DNA of 64,000 nt, taken from contig RHPI01002368.1 of the NCBI GenBank assembly GCA_009103225.1, positions 177,400-241,399 on the forward strand. The letters are read 5' to 3'. The position numbers were made by a program, and so were the translations under genes. Under the pieces are notes generated by a model. It saw nothing but the letters and a program-made list of their open reading frames with translations. It ran no database searches and was not told the DNA's origin. This DNA is from Chlorokybus atmophyticus. Lineage: Eukaryota > Streptophyta > Chlorokybophyceae > Chlorokybales > Chlorokybaceae. Shown here piece after piece: positions 27,676 through 41,200 of the stretch (the first letter of the stretch is position 1; every line of letters starts with the position of its first letter).

Positions 27676-30600
27676 CTAAGGCGTCAATATCGGCAAGCTG
27701 AGTTCGATACTCGGCACATGCACTCTGCTCGCCACGGCCGATATCGCTGCACCTCCCATAGATTTCTGCAGCTGCGGCACCGACATCTCTCCCAGCAATC
27801 GGCTATGGCTTGTATACACATTGGCCCCATACCCCTCTTTGCCTCTCTTGTATGTTGGGTTGTTGTGTGCGTGTCTCATTGATGATAATGCTGATGTTGG
27901 CTCGGGCGACATCATGACGGGAGACAACATAACAACATTGACGGCCTTCTTGTGTTGTTGGGTGATATCGCCGTCGCGGGTGTTATATTCAGCGTCTTCT
28001 TGCGATATCGCCAACACGGGGGATGATGATGTTGGGATGATGTTGTTACTCCTCTTGTTGGTTGTGTATCTGTTGTTGTTGGTTTTGAGCGCTGCATTGT
28101 CTCTGTGTTGCCTTTTCAACGCTGCAAACTTCACGTAGTTGCTCGCCGACCTCGGCGGGAACCTCATATGAGCCTCCTGTTGAGTGTGGGTATGTGAATT
28201 GTGTCACAACAACATGTGTCACACAATGACCCAACATGAGGTAACCTCACCTCGTTGACTTGTGTTGATGTTGTCGGCATCATGTTGTTCGCCCTGCTCG
28301 CATTCTCATACAAGCTGTTGAGAGGCATTCTCTCGCGTGCAAGTGTCAAGTGCCGAACCAACAGCGGCACATTCATCGCGCCTGTAAGACACATATGTTG
28401 GTCTCCCACTGGGTGTGAAATCCTTCAAGCGCGCACACGCATGCAGATGCACGTACACACGCACACAGGCGCGTGTGCGTGTTGACTCACATGCATACCT
28501 GCGCAAAGGCGTGCTTGCGCACATATGCGCGTACGCGTATGCGCACGCACACGCACATGCCCACGCCCACACCCACACCCACACATGCACACACACCTGC
28601 ATGCAGCCCTTCGAGCCTACCAGGTGCACTCTTTTCCCCCTGCACCCCGACGAAGAAGTCCGCCAGCCTCGGTCCCGACATCGACGCCGGCATCGACGAT
28701 ATAGCCGAAGAAGGCGACATCACATAAACCGCCCTTCTCCTACCAGAATAAAAGAGAGACCCAATATATAACCCAACCTCACACAAGGATAACACATCTA
28801 CACACACTCACTTGTGTGCTGCGCGCAGTTTGCGTGCCGTCCCGCGTTGGTATGCAAGCATGGGTGATGCGTACATATCGGCTCCTGAGGAAGGATATCC
28901 GGCCCCGTCGAGGCGGATGCGCTGCTGCCAGGAGGCCGATATCGAGTCGGAGGGGAGGTCTAAGGCGACCACGGCGGGAGAAGCCATGAATGCCCTGCGG
29001 GAGATATGTGGCTTTGTGACTATGTGTTGGGTTGCATGACAATACAGAGATACACACGTGCTCGCGCACATGCACACACGTATACGCGCACGGATGCAAA
29101 CGCACAAATGTGCGCACACGTGTGCATGTGCGCGTACACACACGCGCGGGCGCGCGCACACTCGCGCTTGCACTCAACTGTGCACGTGCACGTGCACACG
29201 CACACAACATGCTGTACCTCCACACCCACTCGCACAAGATTACATGTAGACTTGCAAGCAGGCACGCTTGTGCACAATTTGCACACATATGCGCACACCG
29301 ATACAAGTGTGCACGCGCGCGCACACTTGCCTGCCGGTTGCTGTTGGGGTGCGAGCGGTCGATTCACCTTCTCCAGCGCTGCGCTGCGTGTCCACTCGCA
29401 GCTTGTGTTGTTGTGTTGTTGGGGACGACGCCCTCACCTGTGGGTGTACGCGCGTGTGCACGTGCTCGTGCGCGTGTGCGTGTGCATGTGCCCGCGCGGG
29501 TATGTGCACACGTGTGTTGACAACATCAACAACTGCTGCAAACAACACAACAACATCATGTGATCCCTTACATCATTCTGTCGGCTCTGAGGGCGTGAGC
29601 GCGACGTTGATATCCCCGTCGGTGTTGAGGCTCTCGACGGCGTATCTCTTATGTTATCTCTAATATCTCTGATATCTTCTCCTCCTTCCCCAACATGTTC
29701 CCTCTCTCTCACCCTATTCACTTTACCTCCTTTTCCCCTGACGTGGATATCATTGAAGTCCCAGTTGACATTGACGTCGACATCGCCTCCACTCGTACTT
29801 GCGTTGCCTCGCTTTCCTCCAGCATTCCAACCGATATCGCTGTCACGTGAACCCGATATCGGCTCCCCGTTCGGACCCAGCCCGCCGATGTAAGCAGCAG
29901 AGCTGTGCAGTAGGAAGAGACAGTGTGGGTGTTGTGTCGAGATGCAACAGCATGTGTGTATATGGTATGTGTATACGCTACAAAGGCGCACGCACACATG
30001 CGCGCGTGCATGCACGCACACGCACACACACACTTACGTGCCACTTGTGCCCGCTATCTTCCAACTCTTATACGTGCCGTCACGCTCCATATCACCCTCA
30101 TGACCACCTTCTTCGCTCCAGTCCCTGCTACAACCCACATTAGCCACACTCGCACACACACACACGCGCACACGTACACCCGCGCACACACACACAAGCT
30201 CTCGCCTTGTAGTTGTGTCGGCAACGGCGTGTGCTCTGTTGTTGGCTTGGTGTGAAGGTGTTGTCGGCCTCTCGCGCGCGTGAGCTCTGCTTGCAGGCCG
30301 ACTGTTTGCATTGCCGTTGTCGTGTGGCTGCGTTGGGTCTTGTTGATGTTGTTGTCGTTGGGTTGTTGGACTAGGGGCTCCACGTGTCTTGGAAGAAGCC
30401 CCACCTCGCTTCACACCACCACTCCCAACATGCTTGTTGCTCTTGCTGTTGTCCTCGTTGTCGCTGTCATTGTTGGTGCTGCTGCTACCATTGGCGTGGT
30501 TGTCGGTGGAGCTGCTGCTGTTTAGGTGGTTGTCCTTGTCCTTGTCCTTCTCCTTGTTGTTACTGTTCTTGTTGTCCTTGTTGTTGTTGTTGTGCTTGCT

Positions 30601-32520
30601 GTCCTTTCTCGCCCGTGCATTCTTCCCGTCGATATCACCCCCATCCCCACTCACAGACCCTTCTCTATCAGCCCTTGAGCGACTTCTATTCACTTCTCTG
30701 CTCTTAGGCCTGGACCCCGACATTCCCGCCTTGGCCCCGATATCCACCATTTCCTCGATGTCAATGAGGTTATCATCCCCGTCAACGATACACTCCACGT
30801 CGCGGATATCTTTACGAAATTGAGTGATATCTTGCACGGGTGGCCACGGCGCCAAAGACACCCCCTGAAGGAGTCTATCAAGAAAGTGTGCATAGTCGTT
30901 CGCATCGATGCCATCCACCCACATATCCGCGAGCTCGTACATCCCGTCGAAGAAAGACATCTCGCTCATGACAGATATCGAAGACATATTCTCCCCTCCA
31001 CCCCCCGTATCGGCGATCCAATCCTCCTCGGCAACGATATCATCCTCGACATAACCCGGCACTAAAGCCTTGTGAATAAGCTTATTCATGAGGATATAGT
31101 CGTCATGATGAAGCGTATTGTTGTTGTTGTTGTTGTTGTTGTTGTCTCCTCTCCTCTTTGGTGCTACAATCCACCACCTCTTTATCGCCGACACAACGAG
31201 TGGATGTTTCCTCAACGCTCGTCTCTTTCTCAGATTATCCATGGTGTACATGTCCAAGTTGCCTTGTTGTGCGTACGACGTGGACGCGAGGGCGGCGTTG
31301 TCCTCCACCTCCGCCACGACGTGGGCGCGCGCGACGGCCTCGCGCGCGTTGGCGGCGTCGAGGGCGTACTGAGCCGCGCGGAGGGAAGCGACGTGTTGGA
31401 GTGTGGCGGCGGCGGAGACGGAGGAGCCGGCGCGGTGCCAACGCTCGCAGACGAGGGAGATGCCAGCCTTCTTGGTGGTGGTGGTGTTGTTTGTTGGTTC
31501 ATCGCTCGGCTTGAGAGAGGTGAGGCGCTGGGGTGGGGGTGGGGGTGGGTTAGTTAGTGTGCGTGTGCATGTGTTGTGGTGTGTATGATGTAACAACAGC
31601 GAGGACGGTGCAAAGATACTGACGGATGCGCGTAGATGTGGATGCATGTGCGCGTAAACACACGCACGCAATCACGCACGCATGGCGAGCGCAACTGCAC
31701 ACGCACACAGTGCATATGCGCACATGCTCGCACACACACATACGCATAGGCGGGGATGCGCACATGCACACGCCTGCATGTATATGCGTGCTTGCTAACA
31801 CGCAGACAGGGGCACGCACATACACGCAGACGCACATGTGTACGCACACACGCACAACTCTGGACAACATGTCTGTGTTTGCGCGCAGGCACGCACAGGT
31901 GCGTGCACACACGCAGAAGAGACACACATGTGCTGGATGTGTGCGCGCGCGCGCACACACACGTCATTGTTGTGATGCTGCACACAGTGAATATCTGCAA
32001 ACGTGTTGAACGCCTGCAAACACGTCTGCAAATATCACAAATCTTCGATTACAGCAACAAAGCAAGCATTGTTTACCAGAAACTGCAACAAGTCCAGTTC
32101 ACCACCTCCACCCCAGTAAGAACAAAGATTGTATGACTGGCAATCTGCTGCAAAACTTCCCATGCAGCACTTGAAAAATTCACATAACGTATGCATTGTA
32201 ACATCCCTACCTGTACGTGCACTGAATTTAGCAGGCTGGTACAAGTTATTGGCGGTGTAACACCGCCGGTGTTAGACTGCGCGTGCGTGTGTGTAACTAT
32301 TACCATCATTATACAATATCATCAGTGTGTTTATCCAATTCACCTTGAATGCGGACGGTCGTAGATTCCCCAGCCCTTTCCCCACTCTTCCCACTCTCTT
32401 CCGCACCCTATGCCCTCTATAACACCTCTGGATCAGCAGCGCCGCCGCCACCACCGCCGACGTCGCCACGTCCGTCAGGAGAGGCGTGCGGCGTCCTGCC
32501 TCGTCGCCACTGCCCTCCAT
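27676..32520 (-). CDS. IQ-motif protein, probably ciliary/flagellar
   Basis: Nine minus-strand exons (32520-32344, 31527-30206, 30127-30038, 29902-29572, 29437-29331, 28994-28812, 28739-28621, 28381-28251, 28176-27676) join to 986 residues with agreeing phases. An IQ motif (LLIQRCYRGHRVRKR) near residue 40 should bind calmodulin or a light chain. Residues about 110-250 form the conserved core, with LRKRRALRKHPLVVSAIKRWW and MYELADMWVDGIDANDY. From memory this core resembles conserved proteins of ciliated protists and flagellate algae; the match was not tested. The rest is a long Asn/Ser/Lys-rich low-complexity linker. Two introns use GC donors: 30205-30128 (GCGAGA) and 29330-28995 (GCAAGT). 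The border of exon 3 and the exon 7 donor have alternatives that keep frame. The start is the first ATG before the IQ motif. Confidence 0.72.
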
Positions 32521-32956
32521 CTCCGCCGCCGCCGCCGCCGCCGCCACCGCCGCCAAGGCGTTACACAGCGATGCTGGACTAGCCTCTACAGACCGCCACG
32601 TGGCAGCGCGAATGCGACTTGCAATCAAGTCACGTGATCCTTTTAGGTCAGTCAAGCGCCAGGTCCTGCGACCATAAGTTTTGGAAAGAGCCTTTCTCAG
32701 GGATCAGACCTTCCTGGAATGGGACTGGATGGGACGCAAGGGTTGATTGTAAACGTGGCTGGTCCTGAGCGGTAGATACTACGGCCAATATCTTTGCTGA
32801 TATAGCAACTGATATAGCAATATGGTACACACTATGCTAATAAACAATAATTTGCTGTCGCGCACTGTCCAATTCACACTACGTGATAGCCTTTGCATAG
32901 CCTTTGCATGAGCATGCTCATGTACGACCCCGGCGAAAAGCTAGCGTGCATCGACA
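32521..32956. promoter_or_regulatory. Shared divergent promoter region, IQ gene and SPP
   Basis: Only 436 bp separate the start codons of the IQ-motif gene (-) and SPP (+). Both promoters and leaders must lie here. A (GCC)n tract borders the IQ gene start. No TATA box is assigned. Confidence 0.55.
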
Positions 32957-35900
32957 ATGGCGTCGTCGGTGGGCACGGCGGCGGCGACGGCGGCGCTGGC
33001 TGTGTCGGCGGTGCCGGCGGGGCCGTCCTCATCGTCGTTGTCATCTTCGAGTAGAAGGCACAGGCCGGCCTCGTCGCCGGCTCGGCTTTCGCGGACGCCT
33101 GCGGCGAGGCAGCGTCTACTGTACTATAGCAGGTGAGGCATGGCCTGGTCTGGCTGCCTTGACTTGGCCTGGCTTGGCTTGGCTTGGCTTGGACTGTTCT
33201 GGCCTGGTTTGGACTTTAGTCGGGTCTCTCTCGAGCCCCATTCACGGTGGTTGGGCGACTGGCGATTGTCTCTCATACGTGTGGTCTTAGCAAATAGCAG
33301 GCCTGCCAAGGATCACGCAAACCCTATTCTTGCATTGGGAGGCGGAATTGCAGTTCAACCTGTTTGCATGGTTGTTTTCACACGCTAAATACGTAGATGT
33401 TGTGGTACATATGAACAACATTCTGTTTGCTGATCTGGTTGTATTCATGAGCTGCTATTATCACGCATGCTGCTTGTTGTGCTCGGATCATTGGCTTGGT
33501 TTGTGCGCTGGTGTTTAACGTCTTTTCAGGACACTACTACTATCACAATGAGCCTGGGTCATGTTGGTTAGATTAATTGTGGCAGCTAGTTAGGTGTTAT
33601 AGCCTTTCACGAAAATGGCAAGTTGGGTTACACTTGTGAATTGCGCAAAGATTGTGTTCGTGTGTGGTGTCTCTCGCTCTATCGGCCGTCACTTCCACAG
33701 CAAAAGCCGCTAACCTCTTTGTTTGTTCTCAACAACTGCCACAGATCAACAAGGTCTCTTTCATCCACGCACACGTCATCTCCCTCACCTTCAAGACGCG
33801 TGTCTCAACGGCGGACATGGAGCACAAGTGATGATAATTGTATTGATGATCATGTTGGGTTGCGGCGCTGCGCGGGGACGTTGTGGAGCCTCAGAACAAG
33901 GCGGGGGCGGGGGTTCGTGGCGGGAGCACAACATGTTGGGTGAGTGGTTGGTTGATGTGCGTGCAGCTGTTGTTTATATTGTGATGTGAGTTTCTGTTTA
34001 AGTTGCCTTGTTGCTTGGGCATACAAACTAAGGACACGTTTTTGCCATGAACACAATGTAAACATTTGTGTCCTTGCCTTGTTTTGCCTTGCCGTTGTTT
34101 GACAAAATACTGTAGCACATCTTGTAGAGTGCCATGAACAGGTTAACTTCGTTTGACATAAATGTGTAGCACATCTTGTATACTGTAACAATCTAACGGG
34201 GTCAACCACTAGTTAGCAGTGGTGAAGTGTTGCTGACAGTCTTCATGGACAAAAATTGTTGGAGAGTTTGACCATGCTCAACATTCCAATTTAAACGTGT
34301 GCAGTTCGCCGCCGCGTTGCAATTGCCATATCTCCTCTTCTTCCTCCTCCTCACCGCAACCGTCACAACAACAGCCCGCATCCCCACAACAGCACCCTTC
34401 TCGCGCCTCGCACGTGCGACCTCCCGACGCCGTCGCCGCGCACACGACCCTTGCCGACACGACATCTCACCCTCTTTACTCCCCCTCAGACGACGATATC
34501 GACACCCTCCCCCCCATCGATATCAACGCCCTATACCAAACACCTCTGCCGTCGCACCCGAAACTAATCCGCGGCACGCTCGATAACGGGCTTAAGTACG
34601 TGGTGTTGCCCAATCCGGTTCCACCGAGCCGGTTTGAAGCTCATCTTGAAATCGGTGTTGGGTCCGTTGATGAAGAAGATGATCAACAAGGACTCGCGCA
34701 TCTGATTGAACACGTGACGTTTTTGGGGTCGAGAAAGAGGGAGAGATTGCTCGGGACGGGCGGGAGATCCAACGCGTACACTGATTTTCACCACACGGTG
34801 TTCCATGCACACATGGCTCTCACTGTAAGTAGATGTTGCTTTCAGTTGCAGAGCTTTGGTAGTGCTGCGTCTGTGCGCTCTTGTATTTATGTTGTTGTCT
34901 GTTGCCGTGGGATGGTCTTTTGTGTGGGTATTTGTGTGGGTGCAAGGATGTTACCTGAGTGGTTTGGTCTTTTGTGCCGTGGGTTGGTCTTTTGTGTGGG
35001 TATTTGTGTGGGTGCAAATGCGTGTACACGCGGGTGTGCGCACGTGTTCATAAGCATGTGCAAGCGGGAGCGCGCGAGTACGCGTGTGCATTGTGCGTGT
35101 GCTTGCCACTGAGCTTTTCAACTGTTGTGACACTGATGTTATCGATCTTGTTGTGCACAGGATGAGAGCACAGGTGCAGAGTTGTTGCCCGCCACGCTGG
35201 ACGCCCTGGCTGAGATTGCCTTCGAGCCGCAGTTTCTGCCTTCTCGCATTGAGAAAGAGCGCCGCGCAGTCCTGTCTGAACTTCAAGTAAGTGTTGGTTC
35301 CGTAAAGGAAGTAAATGTGTAGAACGATCACACATACACTTGTTGGTGTGATGTGTGTGTCAACTATCTGTGTGTTGGGTGTGTCTAGTTGTATGAATAG
35401 GTAGTCGAGTGATGTCGTACACTTCTGTGCACCTTTTATGAATGGAGAACTTTATTGTAGATTTGGGCAAGTACAGATTCAGATCGTATATAGTGCGCAC
35501 GCATGTATGTGCGTACGTGCGCGTGCGCGCATCATACATGTTGAGTTGGCGCGTACGTGTATGCGTATTTGTCCTGTTGCTTCTTTTGTCAAATGTGCTC
35601 GGCAAATGCTGCGTGCGTGTGTTGATGCGTTTGCTTTTTACACAGATGATGAACACGATGGAGTACCGGGTCGACTGCCAGCTTCTTCACCACCTGCACT
35701 CGGAGAACAAGCTCAGCTGCCGCTGCCCCATCGGACTCGAGGAGCAGATCAAGCAGTGGGGAGCCGCAGAGCTCAAAGAGTTCCACCGCAATTGGTAACA
35801 TTTGTTGTTGTTGTTGTTGTTTGTGTTGTGGTGTGTAGTTGTGTCGCATTCCTGGTATGTCATGGATAGGTTGTGGTTGGGTTGTGCGTTGTGTGTGATA

Positions 35901-38177
35901 TGCACACAAGGGTAAGCTTGTATGTTAGATAAGGGTGTGCCTGTTATTAACTACATGCATTGCGGGTGTGTAAACTGTACAAGCAGTTGAGGGCGCACGC
36001 GTACGCGGATACAACCGTGTGCACAAGTGTACTTGAGCGCCTTGATTTGCATGTGCAACGCACCCACCCACACTGTCAGTCTAGTATAGACATTCAAGCT
36101 TTGATGTCAATGATGTTTGTTTACGTGCGCCTCTGTGTGTGCTTGTACAAAAGCCTACATGTAGAAGAGTTCCAGCAGATGCATTTGCACACATTTATGT
36201 GCTACATACGTTTATGGTGACGTGTTGTTATGTGTGTTAACAGGTACTTCCCCGCAAACGCGACACTCTTCTTGGTGGGCGATTTCCCTTCCGTCCCGCA
36301 TGTGATATCACTCATCCACTCGTCTTTCGGTCGGATATCCGCCGACCCGGGCTCTGTCGCCGCCGCCGCCGAGGCGCTTGAAGCCGATATTGTCGTGGGT
36401 CTGATGGAGATATCTTCTCCCAACACGAGCACCGACACAACTATCAACCGTCCCCCGCCCCAACCCACGCCGACACGTCCCCCCGTCATGCACACCTACT
36501 CAACACAACATCTCCCACCCGTCTCACCCAACATGTTCAAGCACCCCCTCCTACAACAATTCACCCTCTCGCTCATGGCAAAAGACCCCGTTGTTAAAGT
36601 GGACAACTTGGGCGAGTTGAGGCGTGTACTCATGTCGCGTATAGTGGTGGCAGCCTTTCAGTTCAGAATCAATACGAGGTACGAATTGGCCAACCCGCCG
36701 TGCATGTGTGTGTGGGGATGTGGCGCACGTGTGCGTGCGTGTTGCCTGTTTATTGTTGTGTTGGTCTATATGATTGTATGTGGTTATGTCATATCAAGCC
36801 CACATTCACACAGGTATAAAATGGCCAATCCGCCGTTCAGTTCGATCGATCTGGATCGGTCGGATTCGGCGAGAGAAGGATGCGCGGTTACGGCGTTGAC
36901 GATTGTGGCGGAACCTAATGAGTGGAAAGGAGCCGTGCAAGTGGCCGTGCATGAGGTGAGTGTAGTCAGTTGTTGACGTGTTGTGTGTTTGTTTGGTCTT
37001 GGCTCCCCCTTTTTATCTTGTTTTTTTGGCTTGACGAATTGGGTAATTGTTGGTCTTCGCTCTTGTTGTGTATGTGTACGCGCATGTGTGTGTGTGTGCG
37101 GATGTTTCACTCATGCATGAGCGCGCACGTGCGTGCGTGCATGCGTGTATGTATATATGGGATCCTTGTCGTGTCATAATATGTGGTTGTACGCATCGCC
37201 CGGTTATTACCAACCCTTCTCTATCTCTATCGTGTGTCCTACTCCCCCCTCCCCTCAGGCCCGTCGCCTCTTCGTCCACGGCGTGACCGCCTCCGAGCAG
37301 GCACGCTACCTCTCGGCCCTTCTGAAAGACTCCGACCAGCTCGCGGCCATGGTCGGGCAGATCCCGAGTCTCGACAACCTCGACTTCGTCATGGAGAGCG
37401 ACGCGCTGGGGCACACCGTCATGGACCAAGTACAGGGACATCAGGTGAGAGAGAGGGAATGTTGGTAGGGATGGGGGTGGGGGTGTTGTTGTTGTCGTCG
37501 GTGGCGGTGGTGATGGTGGTGGAATGTTGGGTGAGGGAGGTGAGGTGGAGTGCGTGTGCAAACTGCTTGCGTGTATGTGCCTTGACTAGGTACAGAAAAT
37601 TAGCGACTTTTGAGTGTGTATGTGCAAGCCTTACATGCAGCGCACACCTGCATGCAGTGTATGCTGCAAGCGTACAGTGGCACATATGTATATCGTCGTG
37701 TGCCTTTTAATTTTGCGCGTGGTCATATGCACGCATTCTTAAGGGCATGCGCGCACGCGCAAGTGCATGTGCATGTGATGTGCATGCACGTGTGCTCAAT
37801 GCGTAATATGCCGTGACTGCAGATATATCTACAGTTACACAAGAGGCATGCGCACGCACACACACTTCCTCGCAAGTTACGCACGCACTCACTCTTACGC
37901 ACACACGTCTACACGTGCAGGCCCTGCTTGAGGTCGCGGACACGCTGACGCTGGACGAGGTGAACGCCGTGGCACGCGAGCTGCTTGCCTTCGTGGCGGA
38001 CTTCAACGAGCCGCACGCGCCAAAAGCCTCCGCCGTCGTCGCCTGTGTGCCGCAACACCAACAACAACACGCCAACGCGACGGAGACGCCCGCGACGTTT
38101 GATGTATCCGCCCAGGACATACTTGATGCAATTGAGGTGTGTTGGTGTTGGTGTTGGTGTTGTCGTTGTCGTGGTTG

Positions 38178-38209
<32 letters not shown>

Positions 38210-41200
38210 GGAATATGTGCAAAGATGCTGCCTGTAAGTTCCACAGTCTGTAGTGTGTGTGTGTGAGCGTGTATCTGGGTATGCGTAGGTGGGTATGCAC
38301 TTGTGTACGCGTGTATGCGAGCCTTCATTGTATATATGCGAGTGTGCGTGAGCCCGCGCGCGCGCACTTTTGCATGTGGACACATGCAAGAGTGTGCCCA
38401 GCCACACATGCAGAATGCGCGTGCATGTGCAATCTGCATGCATGCGTGTACACAAGTGTAAAAACCAACCTTTCTCCCCACACCAACAGGAAGCCAAGGC
38501 GATTGAGACTTTGGCCGAGCCTGATCTCGTCGTCCCCCGCGCGTTGATATCGGACGAGCAGCTCTCCACACTCATTCACAACAGCACCTTTTCGTTTGCT
38601 GATATGGGCGACGGGACCGATATCGCACACGACGAAGCCACGGGCATCGTCCAGCGACGCCTGCATAATGGGATCAAGGTTAACTATAAACAGACGTCGA
38701 ATGAAGCGAGGGGAGGAGCCATGAGGCTCGTCGCTGCAGGTGGGTGTGGGGTGGGGTGGGGTGGGGTGGTGGTTGCGTGACATCTACATTGCACGAACAC
38801 ACACTGTACACGTACATGCGTGCGCGTGTGTTTGTATCACGCGTGTTTTTTGTGTGCGTATGCGTGTATGCGTGCGCTCTGTGTTCGTGCAAGTTCAATG
38901 CCAGTCAAATGTGTAGCTTGAGAGTGAGCTACACATTTCCTTTTCGTTTGTCGATGTCAGTGCCTATAACTGTGTGTGTGCAACTATGTTACCTAAGGTG
39001 TGGTCGTTGGTTCTGGTGCATATTATGGGATTTGTATGCGGTTAGATGTTAGTCTTATTACTGTAGCAAGCCTATACTATGAGTTTCAAGCAGCGCAGCT
39101 TATTTTTATCGAGGTACATGTTTCCTGAGTTACGTCTTTTGCAACAGGTGGCAGGGCGTTGGAACCCAAAGATGCCATTGGCTGTGTTGCCGTTGGCACC
39201 CGTACCCTCAGCGAAGGGGTAAACCGCCGTAAACCCACATTTCATTCTCAACACACACATTTTATGCTGATCGAGTCATACACATCACGACATATTGCGG
39301 TATACAGGGCGCAGTGGGGAGGTTTTCAAGGGAGGAGGTTGAGCTTTTCTGCGTGTCCAACCTAGTTAACTGTGTGGTGGAGGCGGACGAGGAGTTCTTG
39401 TGCATGGATTTCCACTTCTCCTCTCAACCATCCGCCCTTTCTGCTGCCTTCCAAGTAAGCACGTACACATGTGTTTGTGCTTGCATGTGCGTAGTGTGGT
39501 ATTGACAACATGTGCTAAGTTTGCACGTTTTTCCATTGCAGGTGCTTCATCTTGTGTTGGAGCAGCCTGTCTGGTCTGCGGATGCGCTCGAAAGGGCCAA
39601 ACAGCTGTACGCGTCGCATTGGAGAGGCATCCCAAAGTCGCTGGAGCGTGCAACTGCCAACAGGTGTGCTGAGAAGAGTGTGTTAGACACACAATGACAT
39701 TATGTACTTCACACAAGAGCGCATTCGCGGGGACTCGTGCACGCGTGCGGGCGCTGCACATATATACGCAGGTCTTGGTTGCACACATGCACACACATGC
39801 ACATGTGTGTGTGTGTGCGCCCGTGCACTCACCCACATGCATGCGCACACACATACATGCACGCACATCCACAAACATCTACACATACATACTTACACAT
39901 GCGCGCGTGCAGGTTAATGCGGGCGATGTTTGGGGGTGACGGGAGGCTGCTTGACCCGAGTCCCTCGGAGGTGGCGGCACTCACGCTGGAGGGCGTGCAG
40001 CGCGCTGTGATGGAACAACTTGTCACAGGTAAGAGAAGGGGGAACAACAACAACAACAACATCAGATCACATGGAGCTACTATGTTTTTTCTGTTTCTAT
40101 GGCATACTACGCGGTCGTCGTTGCATAGCACTGACTCACACATTGCTGTGCGGAACAGTAGTTAGTGTTCATGTACTCGTATCCTGCACTGCAGTCACGT
40201 TTCTGGTATCTGTGTATGCATCTAGACTGTGTGGTTCGACTCACGCCATGTTTGTTGGTCTCATGCAGACAATGTAGAGATTGATATAGTTGGCGATTTT
40301 GATCCCGCCGAGCTGGAGCGCTGCATACTGACTTATCTCGGCACCGTGAAACCGCGCCTTGGTAACAGCAGCCACTTACAGAAGCAGGAGAAGCTCTCGG
40401 TGAGTTGAACTGTTTTATGTGCATGTTGTGTCAAGTACCCATTGCTGTATACACACAGCGTTACTCTGTGCACGATGTGTTGTATATCACAACTTGTCAT
40501 GTAATTTGTTATGTACGACACAACTTCCTTTGTGTTGCATATGATGTTGTCTTTGAACTTCAACTGTTGTGTGTATGTGCGTGTCTATCAGATATCAAGC
40601 AGTGTGCCCGCAAGTTCGAGGAGGCAGCGGTTATATCTGCGGGATTCAGACGAGAGGGCATGTGCTTATCTGGCGGGCAGGGCTCCCAACAGGTGGGGTT
40701 ATCTTGATATCGGCGAAAGGTCTGATACTGGACCCTCTCGCGACGATATCAGCGAGAACCCTGAAGCCACCGTGGGCGCGATAGAAGAGGGCAGGACCGA
40801 TGTCGGCACCGCTACTACCAGCAGCAGCAGCAGCACATATGTTGGCACGTGTGCCGATGTCAAAGACAATATTGTTGATCTGAATGTGGCACTGTCGTAT
40901 GCACCCGCCGAAGCCACACCAGAACAGCTCGCAGCATTGGGTTCCGGCATTGAGGTAGCAGCATTGCAAAAGTCGTGACATGGTGTTCATAACAAGCGCG
41001 TGTGTGCGTGTCTGTGCGTGCGTGCGTGTGCACGCGCATAGAACTCACACACATGCGTATGTGTGAGTTCAAAAGTGTCCAAACATTGCCTCGCACAGCC
41101 CAGTTAGTCTCGAGTAACCCACACACGATGTATCTTCATCCTCGGTGTTGTTTGTGCAGGTAAGGTGGGACGAGAGGGCGGGGAAGCATGTGCTCGTGAG

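Noticed and set aside
27690-27725. tRNA-like T arm (GAGTTCGATACTC)
   Set aside because: It lies in the last coding exon of the IQ gene, and no convincing D arm or anticodon arm surrounds it.
28779-29324. 181-residue Cys/Arg-rich minus-strand ORF
   Set aside because: It reads through a TG-repeat intron of the IQ gene; the true exon there (28994-28812) is in another frame.
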